From: Pomacea canaliculata
Lineage: Eukaryota > Mollusca > Gastropoda > Architaenioglossa > Ampullariidae
Assembly (NCBI RefSeq): GCF_003073045.1
Contig: NC_037590.1
Coordinates: forward strand, 1,824,016-1,888,015
Length of the DNA: 64,000 nt
Direction: 5' to 3'
The position numbers were made by a program, and so were the translations under genes. Shown one piece after another: positions 11,785-25,123 of this stretch. Position 1 is the stretch's first letter, and every line of letters begins with the position of its first letter. The notes beneath the pieces were generated by a model. That model saw only the letters and a list, made by a program, of their open reading frames with translations. It made no database searches and was not told the DNA's origin.

Positions 11785-11838
11785 CCAATCAGAAGCGGCG
11801 CTGTATTACGTATGCGCTATTTCCGTCTCACTATAAAG
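11785..11838 (+). promoter_or_regulatory. Likely core promoter of receptor gene A (CCAAT and TATA boxes)
   Basis: A CCAAT box (11785-11789, in AACCAATCAG) lies 47 bp before a TATA box (TATAAAG, 11832-11838). The first ATG is 88 bp downstream of the TATA box at 11920, which fits a short 5' untranslated region. Upstream, from 10166 to 11780, no gene is recognised. Confidence 0.65.
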
Positions 11839-11919
11839 GGGCCTTCAGACTGGCTCGCGGCGCAGACGACATTTCATTTGACGACTGACGGTTAACGAGG
11901 ACTGTTACATCTGTCGACA

Positions 11920-13460
11920 ATGAAGACTATTACACGTCTGCTGTGGGCAGCCTCAACATCGGCCTTTGTCGGCGCAATGGCGACGAAGCGTTTTCAATGC
12001 CCTAAGGATGAGTTCTGGGACCTCGGAACCGACAGATGCGAACCCTGCAGCAGCATTTGTGAGAACGCCGTTCAGACGGGCTTCGGCGACTTCTGTCGTG
12101 AGATGTGTCCTGGTAAGAATAGTTACATCATCAACAATGTCACAAACTTAGAACCTCAAAAAATTGGGAGGAAAAAAATGAGTTGCATTTTAAATAATTC
12201 AATAATCAGTTATCATTCATATGGTCTTGACTCAGAGAGCAAGGACATACAGTGATGAAATACTACAATAAAGCTCATTTTATTGTCAACAGTTCCCGTT
12301 CAGTTTAAAGAGTAAAATCAATATTTGTGGAATTTCGATTTGCCATTGCTTATTGATGAGTGTGTTAATACCATGTTTCAGCATATGCAAATGCCATTTG
12401 GGATATAACTGGTGGAAAAAGCACACCAGCAGTTGAGAATAATGACAACAGTGGACTTTCACCAGAGATCATCGCCGCCATTGCTGTTGGGATATCAGCA
12501 TTTGTTGCACTGGCTGTGATTGTTCTTATTATTGTCAAAAGAAAACGTGACTATAGAGATCGCATTCCTGTACCTGTGGTGGAACAGGTCGATCAGCACC
12601 GCATCCAGCAGGAAACACCAGATGGATTCCGGGGCACGAGTGACTTTGTGCTCAGTAAGTCTTATTTCAAGGATTTTAAAAATATATTTTTTCACATTTT
12701 AAATAATTGTTGAATAAATTTGACTGCCATTTTATGTAAAGATTGTTACTACGTTGAATCCTTAGATGGAGTATGAAAGCATTTGACATCCCCTATGAAC
12801 TGTGTCTTGGTGTATGATATAAGCTTGAGTCTTAAACATGCCACATAATACTCATTGCTACTACCACATTTCAGTCTGTGAAAAGGAGATAATCGAACAC
12901 AGATTCATGACTGGAGTATTGTATAGACTTGAAACAGTTAATCGGCTTAAGATATGGCAAGCAGAGATAATGCCCTTTCTCGGTGCATAATGTACAGACC
13001 AAAACACCATAAACGTCAAAAATTAATATTTATTTTTTGAAAACTAAGAATAAATTGTTTGAAGTCATATATTTTGACCTGTGTTGATATTGGCTCAGTA
13101 GCCCACAGCATCAATAATAATAATGCAAAATTTATAAAGCACATATTCACACTCCTAAGGAGTATGCTCTTAGCTCTTAAGAACAAGAACAAACCATGGA
13201 CAGCAGACGAGGCACAGGAAGACAAACAATACATGAACTATAAAAGAATAAACAACAGTATTAATGAAGAATAAAATCAAATACAAAACCAAATAACAAG
13301 AACAAGAGAAAGTAAAAAACAGTAAAATGCAGGTGTTTATGTTTTACAGTCTGGTTTGTATGCTTTGTCTTCTATAGATACCACAGATTGCACTGAGGTC
13401 AAGATTTCTTTGGGCAGTTCTCAGCCTGAAGCCAGTGAAATGCCAGTGAGATGCATCTGA
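11920..13460 (+). CDS. TACI/BCMA-like TNF-receptor family protein A (one cysteine-rich domain)
   Basis: A predicted 182-residue type I membrane protein from three exons: 11920-12112, 12382-12654, 13378-13460; all joins are phase 1 with good GT-AG borders (CTG|GTAAGA, TTTCAG|, CTCA|GTAAGT, TCTATAG|). A hydrophobic N-terminus (residues 4-21) is followed by one six-cysteine domain (Cys27, 40, 43, 47, 59, 63; spacing 12-2-3-11-3) with the core FWD, a short stalk, one transmembrane helix (about 94-116) stopped by KRKR, and a ~60-residue tail. The cysteine spacing matches the TACI/BCMA class of TNF-receptor domains except for a longer fourth loop. It is first of five related same-strand genes. The tail has no clear death domain. 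Ligand unknown; the signalling role is inferred from the family. Confidence 0.82.
13098..13320 (+). repeat. Dispersed repeat copy, inverted relative to the copy at 17.0 kb
   Basis: This lies within the last intron of gene A. It shares ACTCCTAAGGAG.ATGCTCTTAGC, TATGAACTATAAAA, AAGAATAAAATC and CCAAATAACAAGAACAAGA with the reverse complement of 17000-17216. The two copies diverge but keep the same order over about 215 bp, so this is a SINE- or MITE-like interspersed element. No coding capacity. Confidence 0.75.
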
Positions 13461-16400
13461 ACCATCACCAAGTTAAGGGGAAGTAACTTGTATCCACTTC
13501 CCTTCATGAGGATACTGAAACAGCTATTAATGTTGTATATTTGAGATTTAAGATGTTTGTATCATCGTAACGGTTTTTTTTTTTGTTTTTTTTTGAGTAC
13601 CTGTAAAACTTTTTATTTCATATGATGTTTGTAGCAACTTTAGTAGCATACTGGTGTACAGAATAATTGACATTTCACGTCTTGGCAGTCTATTTGTCTA
13701 CCAACATGTGCTTCACTTGGACATGGATAAAATGCATGTGTATATGCACACTGGGATGTACGCATATCTTTACAGGGGGTTTCCTGTTAGTTTGCGTGAG
13801 CTGTGGCAGTAGTTTTGTTTGCCGCTGATGCAGTCGTTCCATGTAAGTGAACATCATATAAGTCTTCTTAAAATGATTTCACCTCTGCTGGATTGAAATT
13901 AGACACCAGCATTATTTGGCTGCTCTTTCACCAGTGCCTTGCTTGTTTTGTTTAAGTAAAACATTGATGAAAGAATGGCAAAATACTACAAGTGTCTTTT
14001 GTAATCCAGCATAGGTATAATCCTTTTTGAGAACACTTTCATGATGTTCGCTTGCATAGAACGACTGTACCAGCGGCAAATAAAACTGCTGCCACAGCTG
14101 ATCTAACCATGAGAATGGTGAAGATCGCCCGACAAATGTCTCTTAGAATTAAGGACATGGTGTTGTGTTATACTATGTTTCTTCCAGTCTATGAAGCTGC
14201 TCTTGAGTATGCTAAATAACAACTGTTTCATTTCGCTCTATTTAGACCAAAATTAATTGATAAAAATGTGGATTTTTGCCTGTATGCAAGGGCTAAAAAA
14301 AAATAGTAACCTACAAAGTCAGCACCACAGCAGAGTTAGTGAGAAAAATTTAAGTACGAGTCATCAGTACAGTAATCAAAATAGGACGGTGCAAGTTTTG
14401 CAACAAAATTATAGATAACAAGTATTTTTTTTTTTAAAATTAACTTTCTGCTAAAAAGACAAGGCTAACACTTGTAATCTAAGACACCTGGAAAACTCCT
14501 GTCAAGTCAGTCTTACATAGTTGTCCAATTTTTCAAACAAGATATAATGACCGTTTTTTACCTTCCTTGCTCTTGATATGGATCGACCAGGTAATGTCAC
14601 CTTTAGAATTTTTAAAAAGTAATGATTGGAGCATGCCAGCAACCACGCAACATTTAGACAGTGTTACAGTCATGCAGATGATACTTGATTATCTTTTTTT
14701 TTAAAAACTAATTTCAGTTTCAATTGAAGGGGTAAAATCAATCCTGATGAAGCATGATTGATTGCAAGGGGATGCTTTAATGGTGTGGTCTAACTCATCT
14801 TCCTGTGTCAAGTGATGTACATAATATCATTATTGTCAGCTGTTCTTAGAGTGGCAAGCAGAGGGCATGTAAATTCAAACATATTTCAGCACTATTTCAA
14901 ATACTTCAAAACTGTTCTTAGATGGCTCTGTGCTGCATTGACTTGGGGAATCCCACCTAACCATCATAGCAATCATTGTACTTATAGTTATCTTTTCTGT
15001 TACATCTGTTGTTGTTTGTTTATCTTAGTGCTTTATAGCAGCTGTTTATCCCATTTGTAAATAAACTTGATTTTACCATCCAGTCCTTCAAACAACAAAA
15101 TTATGTGTTAAAACTTTCTCAGTCTTTATTGTAGATATATCAGTCTGGTTGAGGGCAAAAAACATCAATGCTGATAGAATTTTTTTCCCAGAGAGAATTG
15201 TATAAAATATAAAGTACTATGTGTGGCTTGCTTTCATGTATTCTTTTACATTAATAAAGTATATTGAATGTCTTTTTGGTATCTAAATATTTTCTGTTAT
15301 TTATGAAGATCAAATGCATGCAACAAAAATAAAACCACACTTTGCAAATAAGGAAAATTCACATAATACATTTAGTTTAATATTAATAATGAGGATTTTT
15401 ATAGCTCCTTTCCAAAGATTTGCTCAGAGTGCTTTACATAAATAATATATAAACTAAATCATCAACAAAACATGCACTCATAATCACATATAACAGACAT
15501 ACTCACTTCTACAACGTAAACTCATGAACAAAGTAGTTTACTGGTAATAGTACCAGACCATATGGTTAAAGCATATACATCTGGATCAGTAAAATGTGAA
15601 ATGGACATGATTTTCTCTGAAACTTCAGGTTCACAAGTTGTATTTCCTGACCCCAATCACATAGCCATTACCAGTTGGTGCAACTTACCTTGTGGTGTGG
15701 TGGCTTGTGCACCTTTTCAATCCACTGAGCTATTTTAACCAAGCCAAACAGATCTGTCGGGGTAAAGGCCAGGCTAAAATGTCGCATTGGGTAACAACCC
15801 AGTCAATTAAGAAAAAGGCTGTTACAGAAACTGCATCAGTTCATCAACAGGTGTCTGGTCGGTAAGATTCCTCTCTAGAATAGCTTGTGATACGTTCTGG
15901 TGAAAGCCTTAGGGAAGCCAGCTCATCGACTTCTTTTGACTTTGAAAAGAACAGTAGAGAGCGAGACAAATGACATCGGAACCATATGGGCCCAACTGAG
16001 GGGAGCTGCCCAAAACCAGGTCCACTGGCAAGGGGTTGTTGCAGCTATATGCTCCTTGATGAGTAACAAGGAATAAACTAAACTAATCACATACAGTCAT
16101 GCACGATCGGCTCTTTGCTGTTGGCATGTTGCAGGCAACTGAAAATTTAGAGATATAGGTACTATATGTTGGAAGTGCTTACCACAAACCTCCATATTAG
16201 CATTTCTTTACATAAAAACGTTTTCCCTTTATACTCAGTTCTTATGTTCTGTTGTCTGTGTTTTTCGTCTGATTATTGAACTCGTCAGCAAAAGAGAAAG
16301 CTCGGGGACAGTTCATGTGCACTTTTTGTTTGTTTTTTTGGTCTGGAACAGCATTCCTTTCATTGCCCTACACCCAAATTCTGCAGACTACTTTATATCA

Positions 16401-17320
16401 ACCCCTGTCAGTCATATTACATATTATTGTATGAAATGTGGGTCAGTGATAGTTAATGGTGACTGGATTTGATGTGTACTTTTTATTATGTCAGTGTTGG
16501 CTTTAATTATTCTTGTATAAAATCCATGAGCTACTTATTGTCAGGAAAAGGTTTTGTATCATAAATAATCATTACTATTGACTAAAAAGATGAGTTTTAA
16601 AACAAACATACAACTGAAGTATGATGGCCTGATATATAAATCAGTCTAAACATTAGTTCATGATATACCAAACTGGTGTGAGAGCATGTTTATTGTGCTA
16701 AGCAGCTACTGAATCCATATTCCACTGGTGAGCCAACATTAAATGAAACTCAAAGTATGTCAGCTATGAAACGTTTCATATAAAAAAATCATACACACTA
16801 CCCTATTTTCGCACACACACTCCTATTTTCAGGAAAGTAATTCTTGTGCAATAAATTAAGGTGTATGTCTAGTCTATACTTTTACAGAAGTAAACTCAGC
16901 ATTATAAGCATTTACAAATTATCTTAAATCTACAGAGGTTCTACATACAAACTTTGCTACAAATTTACTAAAAATTCATTACATAGAAACTGGTATGTTA
17001 GTTCTTGTTCTTGTTATTTGGCCCCTCTATGCTTTTTCTGAGATTTTATTCTTTGTTAGAATATTTTTTTTTTATTATTTTATAGTTCATAATGTTATCT
17101 GTTTTTCTGTGACTCTTACGCGGTTTATGTTTCGTTTTTGTTGTTAGGCGCTAAGAGCATGCTCCTTAGGAGTGTGAGTATGCGCTTTACAAATGTTGCA
17201 TTTACAATTATTGTTATAGTGACTCTTAATTCAAGGGAAGTAAACATTGGCACCACTTTACCGGGAGATGTTAGAGTTGTCTGTGTTGTCAGAGTGGGTG
17301 TGCAATAAAGGAAATACCCG
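13461..17320. other. 3' flank of gene A and spacer before gene B
   Basis: AT-rich, with several AATAAA-type polyadenylation signals (for example near 14078). A repeat-like AATAATGAGGATTTTTATAG...AGTGCTTTACATAA segment lies at about 15388-15450. One NF-kappaB-type match, GGGGAATCCC, lies near 14945. No other gene is recognised. Confidence 0.5.
17000..17216 (-). repeat. Inverted copy of the 13.1 kb dispersed repeat
   Basis: The reverse complement of this stretch aligns in order with 13098-13320 (see that entry). The 22-bp block around ACTCCTAAGGAG is the best preserved part. This copy ends about 100 bp upstream of the gene B promoter. Confidence 0.75.
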
Positions 17321-17324
17321 GAGT

Positions 17325-17394
17325 TTTATATAGCATCCAATCACGAGCGTAAATCAATGCGGTCCAATCGCATTCTTTCATCGGATTCATAAGG
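17325..17394 (+). promoter_or_regulatory. Likely core promoter of receptor gene B
   Basis: Two CCAAT boxes (17337-17341 and 17364-17368) precede a weak TATA-like CATAAGG (17388-17394) that is about 81-87 bp from the ATG, nearly the distance seen in gene A. A second TATA-like TTTTATATAG lies at 17325. The arrangement recalls gene A, supporting common descent, but no start site is proven. Confidence 0.45.
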
Positions 17395-17474
17395 TCCCCC
17401 TGGTCAGCCGCAGCTTGCTCAGACTGCTCGAAACCTGTGGTTGTGTTAGATTGTCAGATGTAGTGACTTCAACC

Positions 17475-19374
17475 ATGCTGAGCTTTGATTTACACAAACT
17501 AACGTGTATTCTGATGCTAGTCAGTTGTATAAACAGCGTGATCTCAGCTCCGACATGCCCCGAAGACCATTACTGGGATACTGGTGTTGAGGACTGTGAA
17601 CACTGTCGCGACATTTGCCAGAACGCTCAGCTCCAGAAAACTGTCGAGGCATGCCAGCATAGCTGCCCAGGTAACACACTTCTAAACTTCAAAGTTATGG
17701 AAATAAACATGAAGGTAGATGTTTAGGAAGCCTCACGACGTGTTGACTGTTTACAAACCAGAAAAATGGCCTGAAGTTACCGGTTATGAGTTAATTATAG
17801 AAGTTTACGTCAGGTTTTAGGTTAGGGTTTATGGTATGTACGGTTTCTTCTTCATGGTGTCAGTAACAATATGTCGGTGATGCCACCTGAAATATATTTT
17901 TTATAAAATATAATTATTGTTATTTGATACGAATTTCCTTCATAAAACAGCGCTGTAGATCAAATATGAAATTAACGTTCTCTTTGGCTTACAGTAGCAC
18001 TACGTGGGGCCGGTCGAAAATATTAAATATTTATTTGTTGTTTTGAGTACATCTAATGGTTCCTTCCATGTAGAATCAATTTAAATGTCATTCTTGATGT
18101 TCATTGAATACCGTGATTGAGCTAACCGCAACCGGATGACACCAGTTATGCGGTCATGTGACAATGAACCGATCGAGGAGTGGGGTAGCATAGCAGCGAT
18201 ATAGTCACTTTAGTTTAGTGCCTTTTGTATCGATGTTGTTGTTGTTGTTTTTTTTATAATGCTGATGGCTTTTTTTATAATATTTACAAACATAAAAATA
18301 GATTGATGAATATAATTTGTAGCTGGAGTTTTAGTTCTGTTGTCTTTAACAGTGGATGGGTAGTACTGTACTATAGTTCCTATAAACCATGATTAAAAGT
18401 GAAAATAGTTTCTGTTATGAGTATTGTGTTTTCTTTATTTATTATTTTAATAAAGTTTACAAACACCACATTAGCATTGGCCTTAGATCAAAACACTGAT
18501 CTAAATATTCTTTGATGTGTATACTAGACATACCTTAGTAATAGTTTAAAAATAAAATGTATGGATTCTCTTTCAGCTTACTCCAAGAAGCTACATGATG
18601 GTGCTCAAAAGATTTTAGAGCCTAGCGGTGATAATAAAGGTGTTGCTGGTGCTTCCTCTGAGCCTAGCCAGGATGAACTACCCATTGGGGCTAAGGTTGG
18701 CATTGGTGTAGCATCATGTATAGCCATCGTTGGTATTGTCATTGCCGTCATTGTAGGCAAAAGGAGGATCATACAAAATAGGAGGAAACCTCGTTCTCAG
18801 ACTACATCATCTCAACTTACCTCAAAATTGGTTGGGTTCAAGAGACTCATTCTGGACGACAAGGACAACAAGAAATTGCTCTGCTTGGTAATGATTAACC
18901 ACTATTTTTAATATTATCATCATTATTGTTGTCATCATATTGTTGTCATCAGTTTCTGTTTACCATGGGTCACCAGTAGTAATAACTTCTTTACATTTTT
19001 TATTGCCCTTATAAATTACCTTCTGTTTAATTTTTTGCACTTTTACAATAATTTCAAAGCATTTGGACTTATTCTAGTTTTCTTTATTTGTTAGTCAAAA
19101 ATCAAACTTATTCATTTTGTAAATGATCAGCTGTATAGAGTCAACTTGTACTCAGCTCCACAAAGCGATCACCATAATTAGCCTGGTGTCATTTTGACAC
19201 TTTACATTTAAGCAATAATTTATGTGTTTGTGTGCATTTCCAGGTTCGAGCAGAGGGACAGTTGATGAGGAAGATGAAAATACACTGACGAAAAGCGTTG
19301 GTCCCATTTACATTCCCGCTGGACACCAGGCTGGAGCTCTTGCCACTCCATCACTCTTCAGTACAAGAATATAG
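17475..19374 (+). CDS. TACI/BCMA-like TNF-receptor family protein B (one cysteine-rich domain)
   Basis: Exon 1 17475-17670 (CAACCATGC start context; an in-frame upstream ATG at 17415 gives a poorer signal peptide), exon 2 18577-18887, exon 3 from 19244. Signal-like residues 1-25, then one six-cysteine domain (Cys28 to 64, spacing 12-2-3-11-3, core YWD), a Ser/Glu-rich stalk, a glycine/valine-rich transmembrane helix (about 106-126) stopped by KRR, and a basic tail. Exon 2 as written ends in phase 0. Joined directly, exon 3 stops at 19286-19288 (183 residues). In phase 1, as in genes A and D, exon 3 stays open to TAG 19372-19374, and exon 2 read one frame over ends QEIALL, resembling PIALM at the same point in gene D. 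A one-base loss late in exon 2 is therefore suspected. Intron 1 (906 bp) holds no recognised gene. Confidence 0.78.
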
Positions 19375-20492
19375 TATAATGCACTATTTTGTTGAAAACA
19401 TTCTGTGCTTATGAGTGGTTTTACTAAGTAGATGGTTTTTATTTTTAAAAAATTGTGAGTATTGCAAACATTTTTTCAATCAATATTCTTTAAGGGACTT
19501 GTAACTCAAGTAAAAGGCTGCACTTCATGTCTGTCATCTGTTCCGAGTCTTCGGTGTGAAATATTTACTACAGAAAATCTTGATTTGTCATAGTGATAAT
19601 CATGACTTTCTTTCTTCTTGTCTTAATGTTCTGTCGTATTTGGCACAAGAGAGGTAATGATATCTGTAAAATTTTTATTGTTTTTGGTTGGTTTTTTTTT
19701 ACAAGTTTTAACTTCACCTTTTAATTTCCATCTTTCACTTATGAAAGTATAGAAAATGCTAATAACCATATGTAAATATCATGTTACTGTGCTTTTGTTA
19801 AAAGAGATTTTTACTAAATGAATTTTTTTTTTATTGCTTTCACATTGTATTCTCATGATTGTATCAAAGTTCATTTTGCTTTTAATTGTCAGCTTATTAT
19901 AGAATTAAGGAAATCATTTAGCAATGTCAGTTTTAAATAATATAAAAACTGAAGTTAAATAGCCAGCCACACAGTTCCAGGAGCTACACAACATTTATAG
20001 AAACATTCTTATCAATGCTTTATATTCTTTTTACATTGTAATGTAAAGAAAAAAAGTGGACTTTAGAAACTGGTTGGAATAGACTTTCTGTAGAGCAACA
20101 GACTGATGGCATCAGGCCTTGATTGTTGGCCTTTTTGGTGTGGTTAAAGTCTGTATGGTCTCTAGGCAATTGAAAAAAAAAATAAGACTTAGGTTTGGAA
20201 GTTCATTTGATAAGCTATGGAAAGAGCTGCTGGTAAGCTTTCTCTAAGGAGAATAGGCTGCATTGCGAGAGCAACAGTAGCTGTTTGTGCAGACAAACGC
20301 CTGACAGAGCTAAGGGTAGTTAGGCTGAGCATACATTATGGTTGGCTTAGCATCCTAGCTCTTGTATGTTCAGAGGAATCTTGTTTTCTGACAAAGAGAA
20401 AAAACTGGTTGAAGCTTTTTTTGTATGTCAGAAGCAGTTGTTTTCCTTACTGACTATCAGTGAATTATTTATGTAACAATGGTCTTGTAGTA

Positions 20493-20915
20493 TTCAGAGG
20501 AGCATTTTTCTGGCTGGTGTAGTCAGAATGTGTTGTATTACTTCTGAGTGCTGACAGATTTAAGTTGTGTTGCGAAATGATCTTTCTTAAGTCTTTCGTG
20601 ATCAGAGGAGCATTTTTCTGGCTGGTTTAGTCAGAATATGTTGTATTACTTCTGAGTGCTGACAGATTTAAGTTGTGTTGCAAATGACCTTTCATTAGTC
20701 TTTCATGTTCAGAGGAGCATTTTTCTGGCTGGTATAGTCAGAATGTGTTGTATTACTTCTGAGTGCTGAGAGATTAAGTTGTGTTGCAAAAATGACAACC
20801 TTCTTGAGTTTTTCTGTGTTTAGAGAAGCACTGTTCTCTGGCTGGTGTAGTCAGAATGTCTTGTGTTCTTCTTTGAGTACTGATTGCTTAAAGTTGTCTA
20901 AAATATAATTGCTGC
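20493..20915. repeat. Tandem repeat of about 108 bp, four copies
   Basis: Direct copies start at about 20493, 20602, 20708 and 20820. Each begins TTCAGAGGAGCATTTTTCTG and continues through GTAGTCAGAATGTGTTGTATT and a CTTCTGAGTGCTGA block. The first three are close matches; the fourth (AGAGAAGCACTGTTCTCTGG) has diverged and is truncated. Confidence 0.9.
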
Positions 20916-22696
20916 ATGATGCAGTATATTTGGTGAAGAGGTTGTGAGGGTGCGGTAAGCAGGTGGTCAGGCTGAGAGCTACTGGCATGATGGCCTGTGG
21001 CAGTAAGACTCAGCATATACCCAATGTATTTGGGTAACTGATTTATCTGACTTAAGGAGTCCTTCCCTTTTTCCTTCTACTGTGGCTGAGGAAATCGGCA
21101 TAGTATTTTGCTTGATAATTGGCATAGTGTTTTGCTTGATGAGCAGATCATAGCCCATTTCCTTGCCAGTGTAGGCATCTAGTTTGCCTGCAAATGTCTG
21201 CCATGTTCTTGCAGTGACAGAAATTCAGTATTCCTCAGTTGGCGACCATTTCCTCTTTTGGGCTATTTGAAGGAGCTTCCCATTTGGTGTTATGGTGTTA
21301 CGAGTGTTTCGTGAAGCAGATATATTCAACTAGCTCGATGTGGAGAACAGAACACATGACAGAGGTACTGTTATTTTTAGTGTTTTAGAATAAATACATC
21401 AGAATTTGACAATGGTTAGTCATCTGTCAGTCTGTGGAGTATGGCCAAGTAGCAAAAAGAAACATAAGAACTATACACACATTTATTTTGTTAAGCATGT
21501 AAAAATACTCTTTAGCTCATTTCATTATTTAGAACCAGATTCACACAAACAGCAAGCTGTAACTTAATTGTGAGCATCATCCTACACATTTTGTTTTTAG
21601 GTAATTGTGTCAAGCCTTCCAGATGTGTGTGTAGAGAGAGAGCATGTTTTCTCTTGTAAAGCACATTGGAGAAATGCATTATCTAAACCTATTTTTATTA
21701 TCATTTCTGTATGTCTCTTTCTTGGTGGATCTAGTTTGCTGGTTCTAGCTTTATTCCAAAAAAAGTGTCAATATTTCAGCTCTTAAAAGCAGATGAATTC
21801 CTTGATGTAGTGCATGTACATAGGCAGTGCTTTAAAGACTTGCAGTAATAAAGCTTGAAATAAAACACTTCATTATCAACTTGTTCAACTTGGGGTATGT
21901 GGCTGTGTGTGTATGGTGCATTTAAACTGCTTTTTGAGTCAATTGATATCTAAAGGAAAATGCCTTCAGAAATATAGAAGTACAGGCTATAGTTATACTC
22001 GATTATATAATATGATTATATATGGTTCATATCTCTATTCTACTGCATTGTAATTGTAACGACTTTTTTTTAAAAATATATATTGAAAACAGAGCACACC
22101 TCCCATTTAAATGCCATTGGGACAAATAAAGTTGGTTGTTATTATTGTTATTGTTATAGTTTACAGCACAAGCTTTCAATGAACTGAAAAGTGTATCTGC
22201 AATACATTCCAGCAGCTTTAGAAAAGACCTAATTTAAATCAATTTATCTTGAGCTACAGGGGCAAGTTAGGGAAGAGGATGATCATTAATCTACTCTGAG
22301 CATGGTACTTTCTTAATTAATTGGCATGTGATCAATGTTTACAATTACAACCCATCCCTGCTGGTGGGAACTGTTCAATTTCAAGCAAGTCACTGATGTC
22401 TGGCATGTGTTTAAAAAAAACTACAATGTCCAGAATCTACCCATTATGAGCATTTACGAAAAGAGGATTGGGGTCTGCTTTCTACAGACCAAGCCCACAC
22501 TTGGTAAAAAATTGTTCCAAAACCTTTGATTAATAAATAGACAGAACCATGCTATCTAGTCTATAAATATTGTTATTTCTTCCCTCTCCATCAATCCATG
22601 TCTGGTGAGCGCGTGGAACGAGAGTATATTTGACGTAGCGCGCAAAAGAGGGCGTGGCCATGTAGAGAACTCGGTCACCAGATCAAAACGTCAGAG

Positions 22697-22800
22697 AGTC
22701 TATTTATATGCACCAATTGTATCGTCTATAGAAGACGATGATGTCGATAGTCTGTTTATAGACACCAATGGTATCGTCTCTAGAAGACTGTGATACTGTA
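22697..22800. repeat. Short tandem duplication of about 50 bp
   Basis: Two neighbouring copies share TTTATA.(G/C)CACCAAT.GTATCGTCT followed by .TAGAAGAC.(G)TGAT. Nothing coding is evident. Confidence 0.6.
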
Positions 22801-24415
22801 TCAGTAAACACCGCGTGGGTGTGAGTCATACTACAGTGACTTGCCGGCCTTGCATTTCAAATAAACGGTCGGTCGTTCACTCCCCACCCCAACCTTTTCA
22901 AGTCTTTCGGCTGGGTGGGTGGGTTGGTGGGTAAGGGTGAATAGACTAAGTTTTCCGGGTGGCCAGCATTGTGTGAGGGCGGTGCCCATCTCGTCTCCCT
23001 TCGCTGCCTGTTACCAACCCTCTGTGGAGTCAGGTACCCAGTCCTTGGATACCTTCACAACAAAGCCTTATAATCAGATTCGCTGATTTGTTTCCTACAC
23101 CGCCGTAGAGCCGCTGTTATTCGGTTAACATTAAATAATAGTAAACTTGACACCACCTCTTGTAGCTCCCCCTCCCCTTCATGAGGACATGACCTCATTG
23201 ATGTGTTTATCTTCGCACGCACTCTTCTCTCTTTTCTCATTCTCATACTCGGTTATAACATATACTTGTGATTTGTTCACTCCAATTAGAGAAAGGTATG
23301 TGTATGACAAAAGACAAGCCATCAGTAGCTTGAACAGTTTTTATGAGGTCCCGCAGCAGGGCTTGTCCTAAGAGTTTGATCTTTCGTTCATTTGAGATGT
23401 AACCCTGAGGACAACTTGTCCCTTGACCTCTTGTGCTGGTCTACAGTCTTTCACCCAGACCTGCCTGACTAGAGTTTATATCAAATGGCTAGGTTTGATT
23501 CATAAAAAGTATAGTAATAACAAAAGTTGATCAAGTAAAATAGACATAAAATTAGATGAAGTGTACGGACCATTGCCAATACTTTACAAGACAAAATGTT
23601 GGTCTTCGTGCGACTACTGACTGTGTAGCCATAGTTTTATAAAAGACATTAAGCAACAATGAAGTTTAGGACGCATTATTTTCAATATCATCTTATATTC
23701 ATGACATCCCAGGAATGATAACCAGTTTCAATGATACATCGAATGACATTTGCATCTCTGTGACAGTGTTCAGTTAATCTTTCGTATTTTTAACTGGCAA
23801 AGTTCAAGGACGGTATCACATCACTCTTCTATTTCAATGGTGCAGGGCCTTAGACGAGGGAAAGAGATGAATGTCAATTAAGTTTGGCTGTTGATCCACA
23901 ATAATGCTGCTCGTCTCATCTGCAGATCATCGAGTATGAACACATAACACATAACCATCATATTCTCCTTTCACTGGCTGGCAGTCTCAGATATCATAAC
24001 CTATTCATTTTCAACTGACCACGAATTTGTATCCATACCGCTAGATGTGTAGACATAGAATTCCAGTTTCCCCAAAAGCGTCAGCTGTACTTTGACCTCT
24101 TGACCCACGCTCTAAAGGTTATGGTGCTTTCTTATAACAAAACTAATTCCCTATGTTGTTTTGAGCTTTGGCTCATTTTAATCTTCAAATAAACCTTTCG
24201 GGCTTATTCTGTGATTGGGGCAGACGGAAGATCCGGACCTCGTTTACAAGGGTTTACTCGTCTGCATTTTTTTCCGTTTTGAAAGCAAGAAAAAACAATC
24301 TTGTTAAGATCCGGTCCGGTTGCCTCTAGGTGCAAGGAAGCCTTTAGTGAACTTCAGTACATCGCGGACAAAAAAAACTTGGCTTTGTTATCAAATTCCG
24401 CGTCAAGTACTTCCA

Positions 24416-25123
24416 TGTTTCACAAGTTGTCTGTAGATGGACTACCCCACAGCCAATCAGAGATCAGTGTGTGTGTGTTGGGGTGAGGGTGGGGAACTGT
24501 ATTCGGACTGTTATATAGCCATGTACTGAAGTGATAATAGTAAGACCATGACATGACCGCATAGTCCAATGTCCATAACCACACTAACATCCTGGACATT
24601 TAGTCTGTAACAGTTTCAACATGCAACATTTTAACTGCCCGACAATCAGCCAAAACATCCATTTGTCTGTCTCTCTGTCATCTTGTCCTATTGTCTGTTG
24701 GTCAACCTGTCATGTTGTTTGATTGTAGGTCTGTCAGCGAATCTGCAATGTTATGTACCTGTCGGTCGTATTGTCTGACTGTCTAACCAAATTTCTGCGT
24801 TTCTTGAGTTCTTGCTCCCCCCCCACCCCATTCTACCTGTAAACATAAACTTCAAAACACAGATAATCTATGATGTTAAATAATCCAAATCATTTGTGTC
24901 AGCTTCATGAAGTATCCCCCCGCCTCTCTCTCTCTCTGTTCGTGTGTGTGTGTACTTGTGTTACGTGTGTTGGTGTGAGTGGGTGCGAGAGCTATCCAGT
25001 GCAGCAGGAGATATTAAGTGTTATCGCACTAACAAAAGCAGGCCATTATTTTTGACCTCATTCGTCTGCTGTACACCGGAAGTCACGATCAGCCAGCACG
25101 TGGGCTATTTATAGACTACTTCT
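24416..25123 (+). repeat. Left arm of a large inverted duplication
   Basis: The reverse complement of 28790-29576 follows this stretch in order. Shared landmarks include TTTCACAAGTTGTCTGTA, ATAGCCATGTA.TGAAGTGAT, CATCCTGGACATTTAGTCTG, CATCCATTTGTCTGTCTCTC, AACATAAACTTCAAAACACA and TTTGTGTCAGCTTCATGAAG. The arms differ by scattered substitutions and indels, so the duplication is not recent. Open frames here are mirrored in the other arm but lack coding features. Confidence 0.88.

Larger units (their letters stand above)
19375..24415. other. AT-rich intergenic DNA downstream of gene B
   Basis: Besides the 108-bp and ~50-bp duplications listed separately, this region has many poly-T/poly-A runs and AATAAA signals (for example near 21849 and 22127) that could end gene B transcripts. 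A GC-richer patch at 22600-23050 with GAGCGCGTGG and GGGCGTGGCC could be promoter-like, but no gene follows that can be supported. Confidence 0.45.
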
